Source of the DNA: Channa striata
Taxonomy: Eukaryota > Chordata > Actinopteri > Anabantiformes > Channidae
Assembly (NCBI GenBank): GCA_033026295.1
Contig: CM065170.1
Span: 7,139,540 to 7,203,539 of the forward strand
Reading direction: 5' to 3'
Length of the DNA: 64,000 nt
The notes below the pieces were generated by a model. It was given only the letters and a program-made list of their open reading frames with translations, did not search any database and was not told the origin of the DNA. Shown piece after piece: positions 51,401 to 64,000 of the stretch. Position 1 is the stretch's first letter; every line of letters starts with the position of its first letter. A program made the position numbers and the translations under genes.

Positions 51401-51838
51401 CCAAATATAAAAAGGAAACAAAATAAAATGATGCAGTGGCTAACATCTGTTTTTTTGTTCTGCTTGTCTAATGTCTCAGTGATACAGTTATTGCTGCAAA
51501 CCTGTTGGTGTCTTTAAAAAAAGCAGGTTGAGGATGTGCTGCAATTATTAAGGCTGAACTGCCATCTTTCATTCACCACAATCAGACCGCAAGCATGAGG
51601 TTCATAAAATTTTTGCAGTAAATTAAGTTCAGCTTAAGGTTTAACCAACTTTATTAATACGAATTTTTGGGTAGCCTGTGTGATCACATTGGAGTGGAGT
51701 ACAAAGTTAGTATGTTGATAACTGGCCCCGATATTTTACTCCATATTACAAAAATGTGGCGATGGTTGTGAGATGAATGCAAAAGTAGGAAGTTACTGCC
51801 CAGAAAACTAACAGTGAAACAAATTCCTTTCTATAAAC

Positions 51839-51856
51839 AATAATAATAATAATAAT
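51839..51856 (+). repeat. (AAT)n microsatellite
   Basis: Six AAT units. Confidence 0.9.
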
Positions 51857-52009
51857 GTGATATGACTCTGGACAAGTGAGTATCCAAACACCGGTGGATG
51901 TGGAGTATAACTGGTGGTTCCTAATCATAAACCTCCACACACGCGCTCACAGATGTTTAATAGTTGCTTGTATTTTATTTCATTCAGGCTCTGATCAAGA
52001 CTCCACCAA

Positions 52010-52260
52010 TCAAAGAACAATCGAAATCCACTCTGTTGAAGAACAACCAATAGCTAATTTCCCAGGTCTTTCTTCCCATAATCCCCTGCCTGCGCGCCTC
52101 CTCCCCCCATGTGGGAGGCTAATTAACCAGTTGGTAGGCCCAGCAAGGACAGAAGGCCACACACAGCTGCCTCAGCCTCCTGCAGAGCTGGGGGGGCTTC
52201 AGCTTGGCAATGGCCATACTAAAACATTTGAAGGGGCTCAGGGGGAAAAGGTGGAAAGTT
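52010..52260. promoter_or_regulatory. Candidate enhancer block with SOX- and homeodomain-like words
   Basis: Repeat-poor block holding ACCAATCAAAGAACAATCG (a TCF/LEF-like CAATCAAAG beside a SOX-like ACAAT), GAACAACCAATAGC, GGCTAATTAACCAG and a run GCTGGGGGGGCTTC. Selected by motif density and texture; conservation not checked. Confidence 0.25.
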
Positions 52261-52867
52261 TGAGTCAGAGCCGAAGCTGGCTGCTGTTAAACTGTCAAAA
52301 TGACGATGTTGGCAAACAAAAGCACTTGCATCTGCAAAAGTATGTTTTTTTGTTTTTAAGAATGCAAAAAAAAAAGTGAACTCCTCAATGACTCCTCATG
52401 TATTTTGGACACTTAATGCGAACCATGTTCAAGTGTCCAGGGGATGTGAATTTCACCCAACACCTGAAACACAAAGTGTTTTCTTTTCCTCACAGAAAAG
52501 TTTCAAATGCACCAGCCAGCGCAGCAGTCAGGTGTCATAAAGTGAGAGAGCGAGAGCGAAAGAGAGAAGAAAGTCCCAGTCAGCACACACTTTTACACTT
52601 TCACTCACCCTTTAAATCTCTCTTTTCCTCCTCTTTTGCACCCAGAGTCGTGTTTCAGGAACACTGCGTGACTGTAATCGCACTCCTTTTTTGAAAAATT
52701 GTCCTTGTGGTCGAGAAATATGACCCAAGCTCACTGATGTTTCACACCATTGAAACTTTTTTATGTGCTCCGACAAGACGCGAAATGTTCTCATTTTTAT
52801 TCAGAGCTGGGAGTGTAACTTGACATGTTTGGGAAATATGTTCAGAATGAGCTCCACCACATGTTGA

Positions 52868-53130
52868 TTATAGAGTAGAGGCAGTTGTGGAAGAAGTAGT
52901 AAGGCTCCCCTTTGACTTGAATGAAAGTACAAATACCACATTAAAATACAAAATTACAAGCAAATAATAAGCATCTATAATAATCAACAGTGTAAAAGCA
53001 CTATAAAGAGCCACCACATCGACAGTGTTAATTACCGTCAAATAAAAGATGTAAACTACTTTATATAGTTTATGTGGAGGACAGATTTTGTAGTTCAGTA
53101 GACCAATGAATCATACTAGAACTTCTTTTA
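52868..53130. repeat. Decayed dispersed fish repeat ('GTGGAAGAAGTA' type)
   Basis: GTTGTGGAAGAAGTAGTAAG, AAAGTACAAATACCACA, ACAAAATTACAAGCAAATAA and GTAAACTACTTTATATAGTT follow the order of an abundant fish repeat from memory. A related piece lies at 54093-54180, so the copy may have been split. Confidence 0.5.
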
Positions 53131-54092
53131 CCACTTGCTCTGTAAAAAACTAAATTATTGTTAGTATTGTTATTAATATTGTTATCATGAATTTATACAG
53201 ATTTACTAACAGCATAAATGTCATAGCCAGGCCTTGTGGTTAACCTCGTCCATTAACACGTACTGTGCAAACATCTGCACTACACAAACACAGTCCACCA
53301 TCTAGCCACCGAAGAGCCACTGCAAACGTATGAGCTGTCCACAAATGCAGTGGCTCTGCAGCTCCACTAGGAGTCAGTTTTTGTTAGTAAATTTATTAAT
53401 ACCCATTTTAGAAGAGAGATCCACAGGACTGTTACGCTGACGTCCAGGTGACCTTTCAACGGCTTCTGCCATATGAAGGTTTGTCATTATGATGAGTAAG
53501 TTAGTAATGACACTCATGACGATGAGGAGGAAAAGTATTTACACTGATGCGTAATCCAGTTGTGGTATGATAGTTTTTCCCTTCAGTCTAAGTTTAATCT
53601 TCTTTTTGGAAGAGTCTGTCAAGAAATAATGCACTCCACTCTCCACTCCACATTGTTTGTGACTTCCTTTGTCTTTGTTGCTTGACCTACAGAACATTAA
53701 AAATCACTGATGCTAATCTGAAAATCAGCGCAGTTGCGAGCTAGACAAACAAAGTAATCCTCAAGAGCAGTAAACAGCACTCGGTTTTCCTGGTTTGTGG
53801 ACAATCACAATCATCATAGAAGCCACAGTTGCTTCCACATAAACAAAACAGATAATGGAGAAAATTTACCACATCCACTACAGGCAGTTTCCAATGATAT
53901 TATATTATGTCATTAAATTATCTTTAGAGAAGATCACTCGCAGTATCAGTTATTACATTTCTTTAGTGCAAACATTGTGGGTAATAGTTTCCTTATTACT
54001 GAATTTGAAAAAAGAAAAGAAAACTGAAAACATTTTATAAAAAAAAAATTGGCACAGGATGCAATTTGTGATGTAATGCAATAGAATATTTA

Positions 54093-54180
54093 CTTAAGTA
54101 TAGTAAGTACCTTTGGGAAATATTTCACTTGAGTATCTCATTGTAATTGTACTTTAGAGTAGTACTCTGTTACAACATAT
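54093..54180. repeat. Second piece of the TACTTAAGTA-type repeat
   Basis: TTTACTTAAGTATAGTAAGT and CACTTGAGTATCTCATTG, then TGTACTTTAGAGTAGTACTC, resemble the other end of the repeat at 52868. Confidence 0.4.
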
Positions 54181-54194
54181 CTACATCATCTACA

Positions 54195-54505
54195 TAATGT
54201 ATTTTAGAACTGACAAAATGATCGGATGGATTAGTAAATGGCAGAAAATAAATCAGTAACTATTTGGATAATTGTGGAATTTAGGTTGTGGAATGACATA
54301 ATTAATGTTACCCAGATCCATCTCAGTGGTGAGACTTTGCTGCCTTTTTTGTTTTATGTGATCAACTCAATCTTTTTGTTTTTCAGACAAAACAACCAAG
54401 ATGATGTCTTCGCTTATGAGAAGCTGTTTTCTGACATTTTATAATGCAGATTATTAAATAACTGAAAAATAATCAGATGATAAATTGGTAAACCCTACAA
54501 TGTAA
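54195..54505. repeat. Decayed dispersed fish repeat ('GATTAATC' ends)
   Basis: GGCAGAAAATAAATCAGTAA, GAGACTTTGCTGCC, TTTGTTTTATGTGATCAACT, CAGACAAAACAACCAAGATG and TTTTCTGACATTTTATAATG follow, in order, the text of an abundant short fish repeat. The short ORF inside it is the repeat, not a gene. Confidence 0.6.
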
Positions 54506-54729
54506 TTTTTACTGAACTAAATGGATTTTAAAATTACTATTTGACATGTTTTGTAAAAAAAAATTTTTTTTTATCAACTCACAGGTAACTTTATTTCTCT
54601 GGCATAGCTCACCTGTCACATGTACAGCACATACAGTACACACACACACACACAGGTTATTTTCATCAATTAAAGTGAAAGGAAGCAAATAACAGTACAT
54701 TAGCCCAGGCTGCATTCACACAAAAGCGT

Positions 54730-55100
54730 GCACACAGAAACGTACTTGGATTATTTTGGCAAGCGGTGAGTTTATTATTTTGTTTTATGGGGCTGGGAGG
54801 CGGGGGAGTTTGTTTTGTGGTGCTGCCTGTGATATGGCGGCTCTGTTTGTGAGCTTGTGAGAAAGAAAGCACCAGTAAGATCAATACATCCTCTACGTAG
54901 ATTTCCAGCAGTGTGTGACGTGCGTGTGGGGAAATGAGCTGGGCCGAGGATACTTTGCTTGTTATGGATTTGACATGAACTTGGCCCCCGGCCTCTCAAA
55001 ATGTGATGAATGTATTATTTAATCTTCCTGTCTTTGTTAACCTCCTTTTGGCAAAAGCCAGAGTGATTCTCTCTCCATGGATGAAACAACACCTCAAGTT
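54730..55100. promoter_or_regulatory. Candidate conserved non-coding block
   Basis: Repeat-poor, GC-richer sequence, with AACTTGGCCCCCGGCCTCTC and GTATTATTTAATCTTCC words. Nothing coding. Chosen by texture only. Confidence 0.2.
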
Positions 55101-57480
55101 TGGCCGTTGGATTTAGATGAAGTATAATAACGGCTGTAATAATAGTGCCTCTCCACAAGCTCCGTTACCACCGCAGACATGTTAATGGGAGCGGTACTGT
55201 ATTTTAAGCAGATGGAAGTCGACTGCACAAGTTATAAATTAACACTCAAGGTATCACCGAAGACAGCACTGAAACAGCTGCATTAATGGGCCTTGACACA
55301 TTATCAATGTCATTATTCAGATTTGGATGTCTTAATAAGCACCAGTCTAAACTTTGTAGTATAATTTTACAGTATGGACATTTTGCTAAGTGAGATAATT
55401 TTAGCTGGATTTAAAGGGCTGATGCTTATTTTAGATTCAGGAAAAATGTGTCAACCCTAACGACTACAAATATAAAGAGAAACTTTAACAAAACACACTT
55501 AACACAACTCGGACAACAGGCAATACAGAAACACTCAAATTTTGTTTTGGAATAAAACAATAATCCCTTTGTTGCTCTCAAATGAAGTGCACACCCACGT
55601 CTTTGCATTGTTACATCCAAACAATTAACTCCACACAGGACCACGATATTAAGTTCTAAAAATGTTTGTGTGAAATATGTTTAAATAGAAGATTTGTCAT
55701 TGATTTAATAATAAAAAATGACAGGCTTCTTCGATAATCTCTACAATAAAGCACAAGTTAATGGTGCAGCTTAAAGTTATTTTTCTTTATTGCTTAATCA
55801 GAGATTTATTTTTATGACATATAGTCCGGAAAATCTAAGAAGTCTAGGGGACAAAATACAGTAAAACCTGCCATTTTGAAATACAGGACACATTGTAGTG
55901 AATGTGTTACATATTTCAATTTAAAAAAAAGGTTAAGGGCTGTGATAATGTCAAAAAGTAAAATTACAAAAGGAAGAAATACTTGAACTATGCATGAGTG
56001 AATGGTTAGTAAATGTCGAGTGGACGGTCCTTGAAGACAACGAGGCAAGGATGCGTGTGTCTGCGTGTGTCTGTGCAGGGGCAAAAGAGTATTATAAATA
56101 TCTTTGCAGCAGCTTCAGACAATGACAGGGCAATATGCTTTAGAAGCTGAAGACGTCAAAGCTTTTGGACAGGACACAAAAACAAAGAGACAAATTTAGA
56201 CCTTTGGTTTGTTGTCTGAGTGGAAATGATGATCGTCACCTCTGGGTCGGAGATATTTTAGTAAACACAGACAAGCACTGCAAAAAAAGACACAGACACA
56301 GGGAGATTGGTGGAAGGAACTCGCCTACTAAGATTTGTGAGCCAATGCGTGCAGCGTTGTGTCGGCAGTAGCATGAAAATGTATGATGTTTTGGATTTTG
56401 TCAAGTTGAGGTTGTCACATTATCAACAGCTGCATAACTGCACGTTATTTTTTACACAATGAACTATAAATGGCCTACAATTATTCCAAGATAAATGTGA
56501 TTTTTTTTTTATTGCTGTAGATTTGACATGTAACTGGCTGATTAGCATTCACCCTTAACTCTTTGTGTGTGTCTGTGTCACTTGGCCTCGAGGCCAAAGG
56601 ACACAATCATTCACCGGGAATTCGACTCCACACCAGGCCACCCTGATCACACAAAGCACCAGACTAACTTTGTGGGGTAAATCTACTGGAAGACGTCACG
56701 AGTACCAGACTTCTTAAAAAATGGCCACTATGTTCATTTGGAAACAAAATACAAAAAGCCATAAGTAGCCAAACCTTAATACTGAGCTTTTAGGTGATGA
56801 GGGAACCCTCAAAAACATGGCACAAAAGCAATAAAGCTAGCACTTATCCTACACTTTTTAAAAAGAGAATTTGTGTTAGTCCAGATATTAAAATCATTAG
56901 CTTTATATTAAAGTATCAAAACACTTTATATAAACACACAATAACTCAAACATAAGATACAGCAATGTAAGAAGCAATGTTCAAGGCTGTGAATTAGTTT
57001 TCACTCACTGACGTCCATAAAACAAACAGCACATAATAAACAGTAAAGTAAAGTCCAATGTGGCATTTACTAATTTTTACTAGTTGCCACATGATTACTG
57101 TGTTGCACTCATTGGTTTCCATGTCTTTATTTCTGCCTGTCCACTTTGTCTAAAATCTTATCGCTAGAGAAGCAATTAGGTGGTTGCAACGTGTATCCCT
57201 TCATGTTGATATGTGGACGGTGAGTGGTCAGTCAATTCTACCCTAAAGTAAAAATGATGACAAAACCATGAGAAAAAAATATAATATCTAATAAAAGAAA
57301 TTAAATATAGATTAAAATTTGTTTTAAAAGGATGTATTCGTTGATAACACATAGGAGAAAAATGACAAAAGATAATAAAAGACAGTAAATGTAGATACAA
57401 ATATACACACAGCATTTAAATGTAAACATAAATGCACTAAATAAATAGTGCACATAAAATATTATAATAAGAACCAGGCT
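55101..57480. other. Gene-free stretch, part 3
   Basis: AT-rich; no gene recognised. A perfect 16-bp palindrome TTGGCCTCGAGGCCAA lies at 56582-56597. Confidence 0.55.
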
Positions 57481-57484
57481 AAAA

Positions 57485-57800
57485 AAGGTGGGTTTTAAGT
57501 TTTCACTTTAAACCATCCAGTTTCTTTTGTTCTGAGAACCTCGGGCAGAAACACTAAAAGCTGATTCACCGCAAGTTTTTGTCCTGCCCACTGGAACAAA
57601 TGAAATGTAGGACCCAGAGGATCTGAGAGCAGGCTCTGGTTCATACAAAAAATAAAAAATGTACCTGTCTGACACATGAAATCATGTTAGACAGGTAAGA
57701 TGGTGCAGGATCATGAAGTGCTTTAAAAGACAAGTAACAGAATTTTAAAATCCGTGCCGAAGCTGACAGCACTTTAAAACAGGTGGCATGTGTTCTCTCC
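57485..57800 (+). repeat. Decayed dispersed fish repeat ('AAAAGGTGGGTTTTAAG' type)
   Basis: AAAAAAGGTGGGTTTTAAGT, CAGAGGATCTGAGAGCAGG, GTAAGATGGTGCAGGATCAT, AGTGCTTTAAAAGACAAGTA and CCTTCTGGTCCTTGTCAGTT follow, in order, a widespread fish repeat known to me by its text but not by a sure name. Confidence 0.6.
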
Positions 57801-59690
57801 TTCTGGTCCTTGTCAGTTCTGAATAACTGATGTGTTATTCAAGTGTGTTGATGATGTGTGAATGTATTTTGGATTCTCCACTTGGATTCTAACAGTACCT
57901 GTGCACCTTAACTTTATCTTGTTTACACACTGTGGCTTCATTACAGTCGAGGCACAGTGAATTACATAAATAATGTAAATTCTTGAATGAATTTCATTCT
58001 GATCAACATAACTAAAACAAACAGTGTGATGTATAGTGTAAACTTAAATAGTATAAGATAACACCAATGCCAGGCAAACCTACTAAATGATAAATGTCTA
58101 ACATAGTTTATTTAAAATTCCTTTCATCTGATACCATGATGCCAGGGTCTTTTTGCATCACTTAGGCTCAATGCTTCAAAACACAAATGTTAGATAGGAC
58201 GCTCAATGTGCAGTGCAATGGAGCTTCACAGAGGCTCGGTTACAGCCACTGTGACCTGCAGCCTGTGAACCAAGTCCACCACCGACAAAATGAGCCAAGA
58301 TCCTTTTCAGAGAGAAGAACACATGGGTGACAAAAATATTATTTTAGAAATGCAACAATGTGAGAGAAATGCTCTGTAGACGTTTACGGCATGAGGCTAA
58401 AAATACTGTACAGGATTGTGGGGTATGAATGACAGCCTCCATCACAATCCCTTGTTGTCTCAAAAGTGGCGGATGACCTGCTGTCAGCTGTGGTGGGCAA
58501 TCAAGCGAGTACAGAGTGAAGGATTTTTAACCCCGAGTGTTGCCTGTAGGAGTGCATCGGGCATTCTGTTCTGCTCTGTTGTTTCTCCATCTATACATCA
58601 CTCACGCTCAGATGTAAACACATGGTAGTTCTTACAAATATTCCAAAAAGGCCAATAGGCAGAGTGACCCTAAGATCTGAGGTCATCACAACAGGCAATC
58701 CAGAAAAAGCCAGACTCCACCACAAAACTCACTAGATCGGTTTTGACTTTACACTGGCAAACCACAAAGAAAAACAGACATTCATCAAATTTGCATTGGG
58801 AACACTTGTTTGTCCATTTAAAGACACGTTAAAGCTTTAGGCCTCTGAAGAGAGTAAGATTAGGGTTAAGGTTCGGGTGAGCTTTAAGAGCAACCTACTA
58901 GGGGAAAATTATAACAAAATGTAGCCTTGCATCTTGGCCAAAGAGGATCAAGATCCTAAATCTGGAGCCTCGCCTCCACAATTAGCCGGACACAAGCTAC
59001 CGCAAAACGATGCGCGGAGAGCCGTCTCGATGTTTCTCTGTGTGCTCCCCTTGGTCCGAGCACGGGAGATTTACAACTTGACTGTTCACACAGATATCTA
59101 AGCAATCACATACTCTATTCAAAAATATTAAAAAGGCATTTGTTTGAGAAAATGAGAGGCCTGGATCTGTTCTACACATTTCTGGCAAGGTAGTCAATTT
59201 CAATACATTAATTTTTTTTTTTGGTTTTTTTTTTCTTTTTGCCCCAGATGATCCATTACATGACAGTGAATCAGGAGCCTGGAGTTGAGTGGTCTCCAGT
59301 GCCTCTTCACATGCATACCTCAGCACAGCCTCCCCCCCTGTGCACAGGATACAGGAGATTTGGATGTGCAGAGCTGTGCTCAGCCCCTGATGTCAGAGAT
59401 GACTCAATCCAGAGGCTTGTAACTCCCCAACACATTGTGGAGATCCTGAATGGAGGCAAAATGGGAGGAAAAAAGTAGAAAGAACTTGTTTCCATGGATA
59501 TATAAACATGTTTTCTCTATTAGATAAAACTACTCTCATGCACATGTCAGTTATAAAGCGGAATACAAGAGCAGGCTGCTCCACAGACTACAGGCGGAAG
59601 AAAAAATGTAAACAGTTTCAACAACGCTGCATCTTTATTTAAGAGGAGTGTCAACTTTCCTTTGCATCGGCCTCTGAAACACACTTGAGT
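57801..59690. other. Gene-free stretch, part 4
   Basis: No gene or clear repeat recognised. Confidence 0.5.
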
Positions 59691-59694
59691 TAAA

Positions 59695-60210
59695 CACATT
59701 GATGTGTTTTCCTTTACCCTCTGCAGGACTGGCCCTCACTACGGGGCTCCCAGGGGAGGTTGAGATTAGCTAGAATGTGACGAGATGGTGACAAATATCC
59801 AACACTCCCCTGTATCAACAATCCTAAACGCAACCGCAACGGAGAAGAGCGCAGCTCCAATTGGGCCGGGAAACAAAACAAAACAAAAAAAGAGACGCGG
59901 CCAGGAAGCAAGGTATCCATTTCGTGCCCCCCTTTCTGTTGCCTGCCACCTGTTAGACATGATCATTACCACGAAGCAAGGGTGTAGGGGGCTAAGTCGG
60001 CCACATTTATATCAACAAGCTGGGATAAAACTGTCTAATTATCCCCCACGGCCCCTGGCCCGGCCCCTGACTCTCCTCCCTGAGCTGGTCCCATTTGCCA
60101 GCCTGGCCTCCAGCCAAACACTGCAGGCTGGTATTTGAAAGCACATCCTAATGACAGTGCTCTTTCAATCGCAGGTCTTTGGAATCGCCCTGAGTAGCTT
60201 ATACACATTA
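59695..60210. promoter_or_regulatory. Candidate enhancer block, the most regulatory-looking part of the desert
   Basis: About 500 bases free of simple repeats apart from one A-rich run, GC-richer than the flanks. It has dense factor-like words: AGATTAGCTAGAATG, CCAATTGGGCC, GCCACCTGTTAGAC (E-box), CTGTCTAATTATCCCC (homeodomain), CATTTATATCAAC and TTCAATCGCAGG. No coding pattern. Conservation not checked; the target gene could be dusp10 or a gene beyond the window. Confidence 0.3.
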
Positions 60211-63200
60211 TGTGGCACCGGTCCAACTAAACAGTTAGAAGGTCAAGGAGAGGTTTGATGGAATAAGTATGCGAATTTATTGTTGTACCTAGTCTGAATA
60301 AATTACCGTCATGAAAGTGAAAGTGTTGAGGTTGGTGATGACAACTTTGACGTATTTTGAAAGAAAATATGGACCTGGTGCAAGAAAACTGTACTGAACA
60401 AGGATGGTGGTCTTGAACACAGAAGCAACAAATTCCTCGTACAGACCTTAATAGTCTGATACATGGAAATAACTGTAATTTTCTACTTTAAACAAGTATT
60501 CATATACCATCCAAGCAAATTTGCGGGCAAATGCTTGAGTCAGGCAGCGTTAAGCTTTGATGATCACCCGTGATTGAGAGCAAATGTAGACTAAATGTAA
60601 GCAATTTGCACCTGTGCAAAGCTGACTATTATCATAACAGTTTTGATGGCTACAGGGGGAATGTGGTGGGTAGGAGCGGGGCATCCAGATCCCCATGGGA
60701 GGTAGCATTAAGGTCTTAATTAGGACGCAAGGGGAAAGATTCAAAGTACTCCAAGATGACGAGGGACGCAGCAATTGGAAACCAGAGCTGATCGTCTTTC
60801 CTAGTTCAAGGCTAATTGCTGAAAGGGATCTGACAAAGATGTGAAGTGAAACATGGACGGTATGTAATAAGATGAGGTGAGGTCATCTCTAAAATCTGTT
60901 GAACTAATTTTGTATGTCTTTGGTAGCTTGTAGCTCTGTGTTATTAAGACATTACAGACACTATAAGAGCATTTCAGTAACATCACAATGTAATATAAAA
61001 TCAACCCTGTTGACCCTGTATATTTCCTGACAACTTACGTTAATTGTTTTCTTTTTTGATCTCCGTGTTTATACAGTATCATGTCAATGCTTCATGTGAT
61101 CTTTCATATTATGAGTGACAGAGAAGTCGCTCCCACTGCCGCCTGTTTACTTCCAGGAATCTATTTGTCTTCAAGCTCTCTGATAAAGCGGCAGCTGCGG
61201 TAGATAAGATTACTACATATGGGCACGAACTGGAAGCCCTTGACCTAAGATTCGTCACTGCTTTTTTAACAGTATGACCAGAAAGAATCACGGTTTAAAA
61301 AGAAATCACATCAAATATCAGTTTGGGAAACCTACGAATTTGTTGACTCATTAAGTGTTTTTTTCCTGTACAAATCCCCTCACAAGTATAATACAAACAA
61401 AGGAGTGGGTCTGAGTCAGTACCCGATGCATCACATCCTCAACATGTCTGCGTTTCTTCTCAGAACTAAGCGTAGCATAATTTGAGGAAAATAACCTCAT
61501 CACACAGGAAGTGAATAATAACGGTTAGGAGTTAAATTTTAAAGTCTTTTTCCACTTGGATCTCGAGTCAATGGAGAGACACTCTAGTGCAGTAGTTTGC
61601 CAACATTATGTTACATGATTTCTGGGTAATAATGTTCCCTTTCTTCTTGAATCTTCTTCTTTACACTGCTAAATACAGTCCTGACACTACATTGCCGTCA
61701 TAGCAATGCATTAAAATATGAACATGCATATCGAAAAATGAATTAAGGATTAAAATGTGTAGGTGAAAATAGTAGTAAAAAAAGATCAGAAAAGAATGAA
61801 TCAAAGGCCTAATGCTAGAAATGAGAGAAAGTTAAAACAACACCCAAGTGCTGAGGACAGATAAGGATTTTTATGGCGATGACTTCAGGTGTTTTCTCGA
61901 TAAACTTTGCTCACCGCTGTTCCAGGCAAGTTCGCATTTCATTCTCAGGTTTCGCTAGTCTTGTTACAGGCACAAGCATTTCCAGACCAGGTAGGGGTTC
62001 TGATTTGTGTTAGAGCCAATGCCATTATTCACTTAATTTCTGTCATTTTTTTTTAGGTAGAAATAACAAGAGATAGCAAGTTTTTTCTAACTAGTTCAGC
62101 TAACGTGCATGTTAACAATGCAGTGCAGTATTTTAAACTCTTTACATCACTAGATTATGGAGAAGAAAAATGTACAGTTATTTTAATCAAAGGGCCATTT
62201 CAGAGATTTTATGTGAAATACAATAAGGATCTCTAATTGCCCTATCAAACTGAGCCTTTTCACTGACATCATTTCAAACATTTCTATCGGAAACAATACC
62301 TTCGGGCCAAATTTGTATGATGTAAGGCACAGAGCTGTTCTAAAGATCATCAGAAATGATTCCCCTGGCAGTGTCCAAACTTTATAGAGTAGTAAGGCAA
62401 GCCTGCCCTAATAAAAATACAGGTGCTTTTTTCCTCTTTCAAAGACTTTTGCAGACTTCTGTTCAACTACAGCTAAACTGTGATATATCATTTATTTATT
62501 CTTTGACTGACCTGGCTGAGTTGAAGACAGACTGTGTTAGGGCATTCATGCCAAGTTTCTTCCATGCTGTTTGCGAACGATTTGCCAATCTTCTTCAAAA
62601 TACTAGCGTGTACAGCTCTTCACTGAAAAAACAAAAAACAAAAAAAAAAGATCCCCAGCTTTGAAGCAGCTGAAATAGCACAGGGATAAAAACTCTATAC
62701 AATTTCCACATGAAATAAGAAGACAGGGGTCCACCGGGACACACTAAATTGAAACTAAGGCTGTGCCTGATGGACCACAGGATATGCCTGCAAAATTTAG
62801 ACATATCAAAATGGCGAAAAGGTCTGTTAGTGCCCATTCATATAAAGTGAATGGCTTGTAATGTTCTCAGGCCCTTAGAGGATACTTGCAAGGTAGAGGA
62901 AAGACTACAGGAAGAGCCGAATGGTTTTGACATAACTTTATTTTAGTGCGCTACAGGTTTTCTCTCCTCCCTGCAGTTTAATGTTGTATTCCATTGGGTC
63001 CCGGAAGGAAGCAGCCCAGTAAATCCCTACTGCTCGACTTAAAAAGGAAATGGTATCTGAAGACAGGTGAAAAACTGAAAGATAAATACATCCAGGCCTC
63101 TCGCTTGTAGTGTTTCTCTCCAGAGGGTCATCTCCCAGCTACACAATATAACGGCACAGGCGTTTGGTTTAAATTTAGCCAGAAAGGAAGCTGTAACTAT

Positions 63201-64000
63201 GAAATATTACTCGGTCCCTTTTGAAAAAATTAGTCATTTTGATTAAAAACTTGCACTGAACGTTATAGAGCCCTTGCTGCTTTTCAGATAACCTGTCAGG
63301 TGAAGGTGGTATCTGTTTTTTAAGCCAATGCAGCATTTATTGCTTGAAAGTAGTTGGGAGCATCAAAAAACACACGAGACATTCTCTCTGTGTGTGTGTG
63401 TGTGTGTGTGTTGGGGGTAGCTAGGTTGTGCTGTGGTAGGTGAATTAGGAAGTCTTATCTGGTTCTAATGAACTGAGCCGATGTGCACCCCTGTAAGGTT
63501 TAACATTTTACCTTTTATTTGAAGGAAGGAGGTTGGGGGTTGAAAGTAAACAATGAGGACCACTGCAGCCGTCTCAGCTGCTCCCAGCGTGCTTCAAAGG
63601 GGTTTCCATATGTTTTCAAGATTTGCACCAAACTCCGGTATTGCCATTTAAAGACAGTCAAGTTAGAGTGTTTCCCTTTTTTTGCCAATTTGTTTTCACT
63701 TTTAACTGCCTCGATTCATCATGGTGCTCATTTTAGTGGAGAGCGGCGCGCGTTGAGGAGAAGCACGGAATTAACAATTATTCCGAAATAAAAAATGCTT
63801 ACATCCAAAGAAAATATATACGCTGTACTTTTAACAAGTCTCAACGGCATTGGAGTTTCTTTCCAGTAATATGTTATTGTGTTTGTAAGACAGCCATTGG
63901 TTCGTCATCACTATCAGGGTGTGTCTGCTAAAAGGATAAAACATCTACCATCTGCTGCACTCCAAGTGCTTGTCAGAGTAAGATGAATCCTAGTGTACTA
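60211..64000. other. Gene-free stretch, part 5, to right edge
   Basis: No gene recognised. A (TG)n microsatellite lies at 63389-63411. Confidence 0.5.
63389..63411 (+). repeat. (TG)n microsatellite
   Basis: About eleven TG units followed by a G run. Confidence 0.95.

Larger units (their letters stand above)
43231..52000. other. Gene-free stretch downstream of dusp10, part 2
   Basis: No gene recognised. It holds TG (44855-44872 and 49885-49902), TC (45073-45096), CA (49633-49647) and AAT (51839-51856) microsatellites, and a GC-richer block at 45260-45420. Confidence 0.55.

Noticed and set aside
51876..52379. A 167-codon ORF in the right-hand desert
   Set aside because: No recognisable domain or splice pattern; low-complexity Gln/Leu text and a poly-A end. 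It overlaps a candidate enhancer block instead.
35361..64000. A hidden multi-exon gene in the right-hand desert
   Set aside because: I looked for runs of conserved-looking residues bounded by splice sites on both strands and saw none. A translated search could still find short exons I missed.

Overview
This is a vertebrate nuclear window, most likely from a ray-finned (teleost) fish. It has spliced genes with GT-AG introns, CpG-rich promoter regions, AATAAA signals, many CA/GT microsatellites, and decayed Tc1/mariner and L2-type repeats of kinds common in fish. The species cannot be named from the sequence. Nothing bacterial, viral or CRISPR-like is present.

Layout. (1) Positions 1-2068, minus strand: the 5' end of mia3/TANGO1, an ER-exit-site receptor for collagen export. 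Four coding exons (150 residues: signal peptide plus SH3-like lumenal domain) are inside; the rest lies beyond the left edge. (2) About 2070-3370: a roughly 1.1 kb head-to-head promoter interval shared with the next gene, holding a Tc1 fossil. (3) 4173 to about 7916, plus strand: taf1a, a subunit of the RNA polymerase I selectivity factor SL1/TIF-IB. Nine coding exons are well supported; the C-terminal end can be read in several ways. (4) About 7920-23700: intergenic, with a decayed Tc1 copy at 15379-16303 and an AT-rich tract with a recurring CAG-type word. (5) About 23780-35360, plus strand: dusp10/MKP-5, a MAP-kinase phosphatase, complete. It has a non-coding first exon, three coding exons (472 residues) and a 3' UTR with several poly(A) signals up to 35360. 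(6) 35361-64000: no gene seen; microsatellites, decayed repeats and a few GC-richer, repeat-poor blocks that could be enhancers.

The order mia3-taf1a-dusp10 matches the human 1q41 neighbourhood (DUSP10-HHIPL2-TAF1A-MIA3), with no HHIPL2 seen between taf1a and dusp10. The three genes do not form a pathway: secretion, rRNA transcription and stress-kinase control. Only mia3 and taf1a share a promoter interval.

I did not find a convincing undescribed system. The observations most worth a second look are the taf1a 3' end, two back-to-back upstream ORFs in the dusp10 leader, a 68-nt hairpin in dusp10 intron 2, and several regulatory-looking blocks in the right-hand desert.
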